NCBI GenBank assembly: GCA_902543485.1
Contig: CACBYP010000002.1
Location: 62,001 to 126,000, forward strand
Reading direction: 5' to 3'
DNA: 64,000 nt
DNA from: an uncultured Pelagibacteraceae bacterium
GTDB lineage: Bacteria > Pseudomonadota > Alphaproteobacteria > Pelagibacterales > Pelagibacteraceae
Below the pieces are notes generated by a model that saw only the letters and a list, made by a program, of their open reading frames with translations, searched no databases and was not told where the DNA came from. Positions 34,833 to 44,247 of this stretch are shown here, in pieces (the stretch's first letter is position 1; each line of letters starts with the position of its first letter). The position numbers and the translations under genes are program-made.

Positions 34833-36256
34833 TGAGTCAAGTAGAATTAAACATTGGTCCAAAAATAAAAGCTTTTAGAAGACAGCTAGGTATGCAGGCA
34901 AACAAACTAGCCTCACAACTTAACATTTCACCAAGTTATTTAGCTTTAATCGAGGGTGGTAAAAGAAAAATTGACGGGGAATTACTTTTAAAAATTTGTG
35001 AGGAGTTAAGCATCAACATTAGCGATCTAACAAATAAATCAGATATCAATATGGTCAACACAATTTCAGAATTGCTTGATGATCAACTTTTTGAAGATTT
35101 GGATATAGTTGGTCCAGAGGTTAAAGATCTAGCAAATAGTAATCCAAAAATTGGTAAAGCTCTAATAAGATTAGGAGACATTTTGAAAAAAAAAGATCAT
35201 GAATTGGTTAACAAAATTGAAAAACTTTCAGGAAAAATTGTTGATAATAGAAAAAACTCATTTCCTGGAGAAGTAATTTCAGATTTTTTGCAAGAAAATA
35301 GAAATTTTTTTCCAAAACTAGAGGAATTTGCAAATCAAATCTTTGAACAAATAAAACAAAATAATAGAACAAGATATATTGCTTTATGTGATTATTTAAA
35401 ATCAGAGTATAAAATTGAAGTACAAGATATAATTCCTGAGGAAGGAAAACCCTTTTCAAAAATTTATGATAACAAAAATAGAAAGTTGCTATTGTCTGAT
35501 TATTTGTCTTTGGAGACAAAGAAATTACATGCTGCAGCTCAAATTGCACAAGAGGGGGCAAGTGACATAATAAATTCTTATCTTGATACTTTTAATTATC
35601 CAAATGAAGAATCGAAAAAATTAACAAAAGTTGCTTTATTAAATTATTGTGGTGCAGCAATTTTAATGCCATACAAATTATTTCATTATGAATGTAAAAA
35701 ACTTAAATATGATTTAGAGTTATTGCAAAATACTTTTGCAACTTCGTTCGAACAAGTCACACATAGAGTAACATGTTTGAATGATCCAAAATTACCTGGG
35801 GTTCCATTTCATTTTTTGAGAGTTGATGTAGCTGGTAATATTTCAAAAAGATTTTCATTGTCAGGTATAGAAATACCACGTTATGGTGGTGCTTGTCCTC
35901 GATGGAATGTATATTCAGCTTTTTCTAGACCTGGTGTTATACAGGCTGCAGTAAGTAAAATGACTAATGGTGAAAAGTATGTATGTATAGCAAGAACTGT
36001 TGAAAAAGGTATAGGAAGATATGGACAAAAAAAAAGTATGTTATCTATTGGACTTGGATGTGAAGCCAAATATGCAAGAGATTTTGTTTATACCGAAAAC
36101 TTAGATTTGAATGATAAAAAATCAGAGATACCTGTAGGGGTTTCATGTAGAACTTGTGATAGACTCGATTGTTCTCAAAGAGCTTTTCCACCATTGCACA
36201 AAAAATTTGATGTAGACATTAATTCTAGAGGAGTATCTGTATATGTCAGTGATTAA
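34832..36256 (+). CDS. XRE-family short-chain-fatty-acid/RamB-like regulator (IrrE-like plus DUF2083)
   Basis: N-terminal HTH MQANKLASQLNISPSYLALIEGGKR; C-terminal FSLSGIEIPRYGGACPRWNVYSAFSRPG and CRTCDRLDC; divergent from aceA. Confidence 0.88.
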   Translation: MSQVELNIGPKIKAFRRQLGMQANKLASQLNISPSYLALIEGGKRKIDGELLLKICEELSINISDLTNKSDINMVNTISELLDDQLFEDLDIVGPEVKDLANSNPKIGKALIRLGDILKKKDHELVNKIEKLSGKIVDNRKNSFPGEVISDFLQENRNFFPKLEEFANQIFEQIKQNNRTRYIALCDYLKSEYKIEVQDIIPEEGKPFSKIYDNKNRKLLLSDYLSLETKKLHAAAQIAQEGASDIINSYLDTFNYPNEESKKLTKVALLNYCGAAILMPYKLFHYECKKLKYDLELLQNTFATSFEQVTHRVTCLNDPKLPGVPFHFLRVDVAGNISKRFSLSGIEIPRYGGACPRWNVYSAFSRPGVIQAAVSKMTNGEKYVCIARTVEKGIGRYGQKKSMLSIGLGCEAKYARDFVYTENLDLNDKKSEIPVGVSCRTCDRLDCSQRAFPPLHKKFDVDINSRGVSVYVSD

Positions 36257-36791
36257 AAAATATGTAAGTTTTATAATTATATTTTTATTTGTAAGTACAA
36301 ATAATGTGTATTCAGACAATTTAAATATATTGTTTAAAGAATTGCTTAATACAAAAAATTTACAACAAGCAGAAAAGATAGAGGATCAAATTTGGAATAA
36401 ATGGACAAAACACCCAAACAATGATTATCTGACGAACAAATTAGAGAACGGAACTTATTCCATGTACCATCAGCAGTATAGAATGGCATTAAAACTATTT
36501 ACAGATGTGATTAATGAGGACCCAAAATGGGCGGAGGGTTGGAATAAGAGAGCAACATTACTATTTATATTGGGGGATTATGAGAAATCCTTAGATGATA
36601 TTGAAAAAGTTTTAGATCTAGAGCCAAGACATTTTGGAGCATTATCAGGACGAGCGCAAATATACTTAAGTTTAAAAGAATATGAAAAAGCAGTTGATGA
36701 CTTGAGAAAAGCAAAATCTATTTATCCATTAATCAAAAGTGGAGAAAATATAAAGTTAATAGAAAAAATTATCAAAGACCAACAAATTTAA
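36243..36791 (+). CDS. Secreted TPR-repeat protein
   Basis: Signal peptide; WAEGWNKRATLLFILGDYEKSLDDIEKVLDLEPRHFGALSGRAQIYLSLKEYEKAVDDLRKA. Confidence 0.85.
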   Translation: MSVIKKYVSFIIIFLFVSTNNVYSDNLNILFKELLNTKNLQQAEKIEDQIWNKWTKHPNNDYLTNKLENGTYSMYHQQYRMALKLFTDVINEDPKWAEGWNKRATLLFILGDYEKSLDDIEKVLDLEPRHFGALSGRAQIYLSLKEYEKAVDDLRKAKSIYPLIKSGENIKLIEKIIKDQQI

Positions 36792-37966
36792 TTGTTCTTA
36801 GATCTTTTTTTTGCAATCAGCTGGGTTAATGAATCTACCATTAAATCTGAGGCTTTAAAAATTTCACTTGGTTTAAATTCATGTGAAATATTTTTTTCTT
36901 CATTTGTTTTATCTTCAATGACTATACCTTCATCTGGAGAATTATTTTTAATATAAATTAGTATTAACCACTCATCATCAATTGTCTCATCCCATTTTAT
37001 AAATATCTCTCCAGTTTCGAATCTTCTGTCTATGCATCTCAAGATAGACATATGTTTAGTTATATATCTTTTATTAAGTTGAAAAACTAAACTATTCGCA
37101 CTTCTGTAAAAGCTTTCAAGTGCAAACTCAATTTTTTGCCTAGCTAAAGTATACTCTCTTTCTCTTTGAAGTAATTTTGCTCTATCGTCTCCTTCTTGTG
37201 TTTCTACGCCTAACGCTTCAACTCGTTCTCTTATTTTTTGATCTCTTATTTGTTGATATTTTGATTTTAGTTTTTCGATACGCTCTTGTAATGCTGAATA
37301 ATCCTCTCTCTTTTCTCTTAACGCTAATTTTTCTAGTTGTTCTAATTCTTTTACCTCTCTTATTCTAAACTTTTCTATTTGCTTTTCTAATTTTAATTCT
37401 TGTAAAAATTTCTTTTGCCTCTCCGCCTGCTCTTTTCTTAGTATAGCCTGTTCTTTTCTTAAGAATAATTTTATATCTTTTGCTCTTTCTCTTTCTAATT
37501 TTTGCTCTTGTTTTAACTGGATTTCTTTTTCTTTTAAAAAAGCTAACTCATCTGCTTTCTTCTGTTTTTCAATTTCGATTTTTTCCTTTTCTGCTTGCTC
37601 AATTTTCTCAAGTTTAATTTGCCTTTTTTCCTCAGCTCTTATTTCTTTAAAACGAATTAATCTAAATTCTATACTTTGAAAAAATTTTTGTATTAATTTA
37701 TCAATTGCTAATAAATTAAAACTAAATTTGAAAGAAAACTTATTTTTTAAATCTTCCTCAAGTCTGACCGTTCTTGAAATAATACCCTTTTCAGTACTTG
37801 TCTTTAACTTAACCTTTTTTATTTTTTTTCTTCGATTTAATCTTTTTGTTATTTTTTTTTTTAATTTTGGTCTTTTTTTTTTTATTTTTGACTTGGATTT
37901 ATTTTTTGATTTTTTAACCTTTGTTTTTAAATTTTTTTTTTTAGGTTTTTTTTTCTTTTTTTTCAT
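36788..37966 (-). CDS. Lys-rich tail plus coiled-coil protein of unknown function
   Basis: 392 aa: MKKKKKKPKKKNLKTKVKKSKNKSKSKIKKK..., then E/K/Q/R-rich coiled coil, then globular C-terminus. Confidence 0.75.
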   Translation of the reverse strand: MKKKKKKPKKKNLKTKVKKSKNKSKSKIKKKRPKLKKKITKRLNRRKKIKKVKLKTSTEKGIISRTVRLEEDLKNKFSFKFSFNLLAIDKLIQKFFQSIEFRLIRFKEIRAEEKRQIKLEKIEQAEKEKIEIEKQKKADELAFLKEKEIQLKQEQKLERERAKDIKLFLRKEQAILRKEQAERQKKFLQELKLEKQIEKFRIREVKELEQLEKLALREKREDYSALQERIEKLKSKYQQIRDQKIRERVEALGVETQEGDDRAKLLQREREYTLARQKIEFALESFYRSANSLVFQLNKRYITKHMSILRCIDRRFETGEIFIKWDETIDDEWLILIYIKNNSPDEGIVIEDKTNEEKNISHEFKPSEIFKASDLMVDSLTQLIAKKRSKNN

Positions 37967-37995
37967 TTAGAAAATACAGCTTTATCAGCTAATTT

Positions 37996-39183
37996 TTAAT
38001 AAATATAGTCTCTAGTATTAGGAACAGATCTAATATCTTTAGTTAGCTGAAGTTGAAATACAACTTGATCTCCCCATTTAAAAGCCATTTCACAACTTGT
38101 AAGATAAAATTCCCACATCCTTAAAAATTTTTCATCAAACATTTCTAAAACTTGATCTTTTTTTGATAGAAATCTTTCTCTCCAATTTCTTAATGTGTGA
38201 GCATAGTGCATCCTTAAAATCTCTATATCTGTAGCTATAAGTCCAGAATCCTCTATTGGCCTAGCTATTTCGCTTAAACTAGGGGTATATCCACCAGGAA
38301 ATATATATTTTGTTATCCAAGGCTGTGGGTCTCTAGGTGGTAGATTTGATCCAATTGTGTGTATCAAAGCTACTCCATCCTTTTTTAACATTTGAGACAC
38401 TCTATTAAAATAGGTTTGATAGAATTTTTTTCCAACATGTTCAAACATTCCAACACTAACTATCCTATCAAATTTTTCATTCAATTGTCTGTAATCTATT
38501 AATTTAAATTCAACTTGATTATCTAAATTTAATTCTTTTGCTTTTTCTTGGCTATATTTTAATTGATTTTCTGAAAGTGTAATTCCGGTAACTGAAGCTT
38601 TTGTTTTTTTTGCAATGTCAATTGCAAGTGTTCCCCAACCAGATCCAATATCTAAAACTTTTTGGTTAGGTTGTATATGAAGTTTTTTAATTATGTGATC
38701 AATTTTATTTTCTTGAGCAGTTTCCAAGGTATCATTCTCATTTTTGAAGTATGCACATGAATATTGTCTTTTTTTATCAAGAAACAAATCATATAATTTT
38801 TCTGAAATATCATAATGGTGTGCAACATTTTGTTTAGATTTAACAATTTTATTAAAACTTGTTAAATATTTTAAAGTTCCCTTTATTTTATTTAATGTCT
38901 TTCCATAAATATTAATATCTGATCTTCCAATATTTTTAAAAGCTATATCAAGAAATTCCATCAAGGTTCCATTCTTTAATCTTAAAGAGCCATTGGTATA
39001 TGCTTCACCAAAATATAAATCAGGATGGAAAAGTAATTTTTTATGCAAACTTTTGTCTAACAATTGTAATTCTATAGGAATTTCTTTCAAAGGCTTTCCT
39101 ATAACATATCTGTTAGAATTATAATCTATTAAGATAAAGCCATCTTTTTTGAATAAATCATTTAAAAAATTTATAAGTTTCAT
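37996..39183 (-). CDS. cfa: Cyclopropane-fatty-acyl-phospholipid synthase family methyltransferase
   Basis: QNVAHHYDISEKLYDLFLDKKRQYSCAYF, VLDIGSGWGTLAIDIA, SVGMFEHVG. Confidence 0.92.
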   Translation of the reverse strand: MKLINFLNDLFKKDGFILIDYNSNRYVIGKPLKEIPIELQLLDKSLHKKLLFHPDLYFGEAYTNGSLRLKNGTLMEFLDIAFKNIGRSDINIYGKTLNKIKGTLKYLTSFNKIVKSKQNVAHHYDISEKLYDLFLDKKRQYSCAYFKNENDTLETAQENKIDHIIKKLHIQPNQKVLDIGSGWGTLAIDIAKKTKASVTGITLSENQLKYSQEKAKELNLDNQVEFKLIDYRQLNEKFDRIVSVGMFEHVGKKFYQTYFNRVSQMLKKDGVALIHTIGSNLPPRDPQPWITKYIFPGGYTPSLSEIARPIEDSGLIATDIEILRMHYAHTLRNWRERFLSKKDQVLEMFDEKFLRMWEFYLTSCEMAFKWGDQVVFQLQLTKDIRSVPNTRDYIY

Positions 39184-40061
39184 TATGCTGCTTTTAAGTG
39201 CTTAAAGTCAAAATCAAGCTTTTGAAGTTCATCTAAAAATATTTTTTTTTCGCTTTCATTTAATAGCTTTAATGGTGGAATTAAATTCTGGTAGTCCTGA
39301 TCAATTTGCGCCATAAAAGTATGTAATCCAGAGATTAAATTAAATTTATCGAAAATGCTTCTTACTAAACATAACTTTTCGTTTGAAGATTGATCTGATC
39401 CATTTTGAAATTTATCGTAAACATCTCTTGCTAAAACTGAAGTAACATTTGTTGTTGCTGTAATTATTCCAGAGCAACCTAATTCAAGTCCTTTCAATAA
39501 TTTTGACTCTGAACCTGGCATTACTGAAAAATTATCTATTTTCAAATTTTCATACAAATTATAAGAACTGTCTTTTACTCCAACTATTTGACTTGGAAAT
39601 TTTTTTACTAGCTCTTCAACACAATCAATACTAAATTTATATCCTGAGAGTTTTTCGAAATTATATAAAATTATTTTACATTCATTAATTTCATCTATTA
39701 TTCTTGAGTAAAAATTAATCACATCGTGATCGCTATACTTATAATAGGCAGGGGGCATAACTAAAAATTTATTAAACCCATTTGATTTGGCTATTTTTAT
39801 CAAATTAATATTGTCAACTAGCGAATTAAGACCAGTTCCAATTATAAATTTATCCCTATAATTACTTTTTGGTAACAAATTGATTAATTGAATTTTTTCC
39901 GAAAGAGATATGAGTTGTGATTGTCCAGTACTTCCAAAAAAAACTACTCCGTGGCAACCTTTCTCGATTAAATTTTCTGCATATTTAATCGTTTTTTCAA
40001 TATTTAGCGCCAAATTTTTGTCTAATACTGACAGTGTAGCTGCATATATTCCATTAATCAT
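39183..40061 (-). CDS. Dihydrodipicolinate synthase/N-acetylneuraminate lyase family protein
   Basis: GVVFFGSTGQSQLISLSEK, FLVMPPAYYKY, ILYNFEKLSGYKF, GVKDSS. Confidence 0.88.
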   Translation of the reverse strand: MINGIYAATLSVLDKNLALNIEKTIKYAENLIEKGCHGVVFFGSTGQSQLISLSEKIQLINLLPKSNYRDKFIIGTGLNSLVDNINLIKIAKSNGFNKFLVMPPAYYKYSDHDVINFYSRIIDEINECKIILYNFEKLSGYKFSIDCVEELVKKFPSQIVGVKDSSYNLYENLKIDNFSVMPGSESKLLKGLELGCSGIITATTNVTSVLARDVYDKFQNGSDQSSNEKLCLVRSIFDKFNLISGLHTFMAQIDQDYQNLIPPLKLLNESEKKIFLDELQKLDFDFKHLKAA

Positions 40062-40134
40062 AACTTAATTATATGACTATAATTATAGAATAGATTTAAG
40101 AAAAAAATAATAAAAAAATATATTCTAAATACGT

Positions 40135-41070
40135 ATGAAAGTTTGTGTTTATCTTAGCTATATAGGTCTTGGAGCAAATTTGTTACATCTAAGTTATGTG
40201 CATCAATTATCTGAAAAGTTTGGGCCTATAACAATTTTTACATTATGTAAGAATTTATCGGATGCATTGGAGGATGATCCTAAAATTAAAGAAGTCATAA
40301 TAATAGATAAAAAATATAATAAATTTAAAAATATATTTAGTTTTTCATCAGAATTAAAAAAATACAATTTTGATAAAATATTTATTTATTATCCAAGTCC
40401 TAGAATATTCATCGCGTGTAAGTTAGCTGGAATAAAAGATATTTATCACTATCCTTTATTTAAAAAGAAAAATCTTCATTTAATCAACGCAGCACAAAAG
40501 TTTACTGCAAATGTATTAAACATAGAGAAATGTCAAACATACACAAAAATTCAAATAAATGAAAATAAACTCAAAAGTGTCTCAACTTATTTTGATAAAT
40601 CAAAATTTAACATTGTAATAGGAGCTGGATCTTCAGGTCCAACAACAAAATGGGGCACTGATAATTACTCAAATCTAATAAATGATTTAAATAAACTAAA
40701 TAAATTTAATTTTTTTATTTTGTGTGGTCCTAATGAAAAATTAATTGCCCAAGAAATAATGGATAAGGTTGAAGGAGATAATATTACAGATCTTAGTAAC
40801 AAAAATATCTCAGAAGTAATACCATTTATAGCTTCTGCAGATATGTATGTGGGAAATGATTCATTTGGTTCACATATTTCATCACAATCTGGCAAACCAA
40901 GCCTTGTAATTTTACTGGACTCTCCAAAAGCATATACAGATTATACTCCTAATCATATTAGAATTATTCCTGAAGGTTATGATATTAATAATATAACACA
41001 TGGAAGTGAAATTGATCCAAATTTAATTAAGGTCGAACAAGTGTACAAATCAATACTAAGTTATACTTAA
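40135..41070 (+). CDS. Glycosyltransferase family 9 (heptosyltransferase-like)
   Basis: GAGSSGPTTKWGTDNYSNLINDL, ADMYVGNDSFGSHISSQSGKPSLVI. Confidence 0.82.
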   Translation: MKVCVYLSYIGLGANLLHLSYVHQLSEKFGPITIFTLCKNLSDALEDDPKIKEVIIIDKKYNKFKNIFSFSSELKKYNFDKIFIYYPSPRIFIACKLAGIKDIYHYPLFKKKNLHLINAAQKFTANVLNIEKCQTYTKIQINENKLKSVSTYFDKSKFNIVIGAGSSGPTTKWGTDNYSNLINDLNKLNKFNFFILCGPNEKLIAQEIMDKVEGDNITDLSNKNISEVIPFIASADMYVGNDSFGSHISSQSGKPSLVILLDSPKAYTDYTPNHIRIIPEGYDINNITHGSEIDPNLIKVEQVYKSILSYT

Positions 41071-41576
41071 ACAACCGATTTTAAGACTGTGTCTTTGGCT
41101 TGGTTCACTAAAGTAGCAATATTATTTAATTCTGGACTTCTATCTGGATGAATTTTTTTCATTATTTTTTTATAAGAATTCATCACTTCATCTTTTGTAT
41201 ATTTTTTTTTGGGATCTAAATTTAAAATTCTATATGCCTCATCTAAACTCATATTCTGAGATGACATATTTTGATTGAATTGATTAAAATTAAATCTGCC
41301 AGAATTTTTTAGAACTCTAAAAAGCCCCCATAATCTAAATAGCTGAAATAAAGAAATGCCAGCTTTTGTTTTAATTAAAGGCAAAATAGCCAACATAAAT
41401 GGTAAGGAAAATATATATCTTCCTGCATATGCCATTATTACCGCTAACAATATTGAGGAAATTATAATAAATGTTCTTACAAATTTTGATATTTTTTTTG
41501 TTGAAGTTTTGGCAAACCAATTAAGTAAAATATAAAGAACTATAAAGATTATTAGTATTGCAAAAAAAATATTCAT
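41067..41576 (-). CDS. Membrane-anchored J-domain protein
   Basis: N-terminal TM segments; DEAYRILNLDPKKKYTKDEVMNSYKKIMKKIHPDRSPE. Confidence 0.85.
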   Translation of the reverse strand: MNIFFAILIIFIVLYILLNWFAKTSTKKISKFVRTFIIISSILLAVIMAYAGRYIFSLPFMLAILPLIKTKAGISLFQLFRLWGLFRVLKNSGRFNFNQFNQNMSSQNMSLDEAYRILNLDPKKKYTKDEVMNSYKKIMKKIHPDRSPELNNIATLVNQAKDTVLKSVV

Positions 41577-41593
41577 AAATTAATTAAATTTAA

Positions 41594-43675
41594 ATGAAAA
41601 TACCACAGCTTAAAAAAAAACCAGAATTAAAATCTTGTCACAACGTAACCTGGGAAGACAATTATAGTTGGATACATCAAGAAAATATACTCGAAGTATT
41701 GAAAGATAGTTCAAAATTGTTACCAGATGTGAGAAAATATCTTGAAGATGAAAATGATTATTTTAGTCATCAAATGTCAGATACAAAAGAAATTCAAAAA
41801 GTTTTATTCGATGAGATTAAAGGAAGAATTAAACTTGATGATGAGTCTCTTCCGTTTAAGGATGTAAGATACAGTTACTGGACAAAAACAACAACAAAAG
41901 GAAATTATTCTATAAAGTTAAGAAAAAAAATTGATTCAGAAGAAATAGAAGAAATTTGGAATGGCGATTTAGAAAAAGAAAAGCTTAATACAGAATATTT
42001 TGGGCTTGGAGACTTAGAAGTTAGCTATAATGATAAATTACTAGCTTATTCATTAGATTTAAAAGGATCTGAATATTACACCATACATATAAGAGATATT
42101 AAAAGTCGAGAGCAAGTTGGCGAAAAAATTGAAAATACTAGTGGTGGAATAACATTTAGCTTAGATGACAAATATATTTTTTACTCAAAACTTGATGACA
42201 ATCACAGACCGAGAGAAATTTACAGGCATGAAATTGGAACTCCTACTATTAAAGATATTCTTATTTTTAAAGAAGAAAGTGAAGCATTTACTGTAGGAAT
42301 AGGTCTTAGCTCTGATGAAAAATATTTTTTTATTACTTCATCTGATCATAATACCTCGGAACAGTATTATTTTAAAGCAGATGAAATAATTCCCAAACCA
42401 AAAATAATTGATAAAAGAAAAAGAGGGATAATATATTCTGTTAATTCATGGAATGGTAATTTTTACAAGCATACAAATGAAGATGCGGAAGATTTTAAGA
42501 TTGAAAAAACAAATGATTTAGAAAGAAAGGAATGGGAAACATTTATACCTGCACGAGAAGAGGTTTTAATTGGTGGATTAATTTTCTTAAATAATTGGAT
42601 TATAAGATCTGAAACTTCTAATGCATTATCGAAATTAATATTAAGAAATCCAAAAAATAATGAAGAAGAAGAAATATTTTTTTCAGATGAAAAAGTTATA
42701 GTACCTGGTGTTTCGTTAACCCAAAGAAATAGAAACACTGATACCGTTTATTTATCATATTCATCACCAAAAACTCCTGGAAAGACTTACCTATACAATC
42801 TTAAAACAAAGGAGAAAAAATTAGTTAAAGAACAAGAGATTCCTAGTGGCCACAATTCTGATGACTACATAGTTGAAAGATTAGAGTGTGCCTCTCATGA
42901 TGGAAGAATGGTTCCTATTACCATAACAAGACATAAAAAAACTAAATTAGATGGATCTGCAAAGTTATTATTATATGGATACGGATCATACGGAAGTTCT
43001 ATGTCACCAAGTTTTTCCTCAACCAGAATAAGTTTAATTGAGCGAGATATTATATGGGTAACTTCTCATATTAGAGGTGGTATGGAAAAAGGAATGAAAT
43101 GGTGGAAAGAGGGAAAATTATTAAACAAGAAAAATACATTTGAAGATTACATTGCTTCTGCAAAATTTTTAATTGAAAAAAAGTTTACGTCTAAAGGTAA
43201 TATTATTGGAATGGGTGGATCTGCTGGAGGTCTTTTAATGGGAGCCGTTGTTAACCAAGCGCCTGATTTATTTTTGGGTATTGTTATGGCTGTTCCTTTC
43301 GTTGACTCGTTGACCACGAACTTAGACCATTCGTTACCATTAACAGTCGGCGAATTTGATGAATTTGGAAATGCTAAAGATAAAAAAGAACACTTTGATT
43401 ACATATTTTCATATGCACCTTATAACAATATTAAAAAGATGGATTACCCAAACATTTTGATAACAACAAGTCTAAGTGATAACAGGGTATTATTTGATGA
43501 GCCAGCAAAATTTACTGCAAAATTAAGGGATTACAAAACGGATAACAATTTACTTTTATTAAAAACAGAAATGAATGCAGGTCATGGAGGAAAATCTGGA
43601 AGAGATGGAGCAATTGAGGAGATTGCAGTTGACTACGCATTCGCTTTGAAAATAGCTGGAAAATTAAAAACTTGA
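41594..43675 (+). CDS. ptrB: Oligopeptidase B (S9 family)
   Basis: YGSYGSSMSPSFSSTRISLIERDI, IIGMGGSAGGLLMGAVVNQAPDLF, NAGHGGKSGR. Confidence 0.94.
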   Translation: MKIPQLKKKPELKSCHNVTWEDNYSWIHQENILEVLKDSSKLLPDVRKYLEDENDYFSHQMSDTKEIQKVLFDEIKGRIKLDDESLPFKDVRYSYWTKTTTKGNYSIKLRKKIDSEEIEEIWNGDLEKEKLNTEYFGLGDLEVSYNDKLLAYSLDLKGSEYYTIHIRDIKSREQVGEKIENTSGGITFSLDDKYIFYSKLDDNHRPREIYRHEIGTPTIKDILIFKEESEAFTVGIGLSSDEKYFFITSSDHNTSEQYYFKADEIIPKPKIIDKRKRGIIYSVNSWNGNFYKHTNEDAEDFKIEKTNDLERKEWETFIPAREEVLIGGLIFLNNWIIRSETSNALSKLILRNPKNNEEEEIFFSDEKVIVPGVSLTQRNRNTDTVYLSYSSPKTPGKTYLYNLKTKEKKLVKEQEIPSGHNSDDYIVERLECASHDGRMVPITITRHKKTKLDGSAKLLLYGYGSYGSSMSPSFSSTRISLIERDIIWVTSHIRGGMEKGMKWWKEGKLLNKKNTFEDYIASAKFLIEKKFTSKGNIIGMGGSAGGLLMGAVVNQAPDLFLGIVMAVPFVDSLTTNLDHSLPLTVGEFDEFGNAKDKKEHFDYIFSYAPYNNIKKMDYPNILITTSLSDNRVLFDEPAKFTAKLRDYKTDNNLLLLKTEMNAGHGGKSGRDGAIEEIAVDYAFALKIAGKLKT

Positions 43676-43676
43676 T

Positions 43677-43704
43677 CTTGAAATATCAAAATTAATTACC
43701 ATAT
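43677..43704 (+). promoter_or_regulatory. Candidate RpoH-type promoter of hsp20
   Basis: CTTGAA (43677-43682), 16 nt, CCATAT (43699-43704). Confidence 0.65.
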
Positions 43705-43710
43705 ATACCA

Positions 43711-43768
43711 AGTTAGTCGCCTAATGGGGCTAGCAATAAATAAACTTGCTTAATTAAAGGAGGATAAT
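43711..43768 (+). promoter_or_regulatory. Candidate ROSE-like RNA thermometer leader of hsp20
   Basis: Hairpin 1 43714-43732; hairpin 2 43745-43763 pairs CUU(G)CUU with AAGGAGG Shine-Dalgarno. Confidence 0.5.
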
Positions 43769-44215
43769 ATGACAAGTAAGGATCTATCAATTTTCAACTC
43801 ACTTCGGCCTTTCTCAATTGGTTTTGACGATATGTTTGACCAATTCGAGAGCATGTTGGGCAATGGTGGTTTAAGTATGCAATCAAACTACCCGCCGTAC
43901 AACATAAGAAGGACTGGCAAAGATAACTACTCAATTGAAGTTGCTTTAGCTGGTTTTAGCAAAAAAGATGTTGAGGTAGAGTTTGAAGATAATCTATTAA
44001 CTGTAAGAACTAAACAAGTTGATAGAAGTGAAAATAAAAACCAAGATGGAGAGATAATCCACAAAGGTATATCGCAAAGACAATTTGCGAGATCATTTAC
44101 AATTGCTGATGATGTAAAAGTGAATGGTGCAGAGTTAAAAGATGGTCTTTTAACAATTGCATGTGAAAGGATTATTCCAGACCATAAAAAAAAGAAACTT
44201 ATTGAAATTAAATAA
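43769..44215 (+). CDS. Small heat-shock protein Hsp20/IbpA family
   Basis: PPYNIRRTGKDNYSIEVALAGFSKKDVEVEFEDNLLTVRTKQ; alpha-crystallin domain. Confidence 0.95.
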   Translation: MTSKDLSIFNSLRPFSIGFDDMFDQFESMLGNGGLSMQSNYPPYNIRRTGKDNYSIEVALAGFSKKDVEVEFEDNLLTVRTKQVDRSENKNQDGEIIHKGISQRQFARSFTIADDVKVNGAELKDGLLTIACERIIPDHKKKKLIEIK

Positions 44216-44223
44216 GTACCTTG

Positions 44224-44246
44224 CTTGTGGGGCTAGTCCCCACAAG
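44224..44246. terminator. GC-rich hairpin between convergent genes (no U-tract)
   Basis: CTTGTGGGG-ctagt-CCCCACAAG, perfect 9-bp stem between convergent stops. Confidence 0.5.
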
Positions 44247-44247
44247 A

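Noticed and set aside
37860-37966. Long homopolymeric T runs suggesting phase variation
   Set aside because: They are the reverse complement of AAA/AAG Lys codons in the Lys-rich N-terminus; no evidence of slippage.
37728-37970. Plus-strand 80-aa Phe/Leu-rich ORF
   Set aside because: Antisense shadow of the Lys-rich minus-strand gene; likewise the other antisense ORFs in the track (e.g. 2334-2678, 15510-15884, 24264-24566, 27722-28306, 47264-47584, 62950-63381).
40062-40134. 12-bp palindrome CTATAATTATAG in the dapA-like/glycosyltransferase spacer
   Set aside because: AT-only palindromes of this length are expected in such AT-rich sequence; no supporting context.
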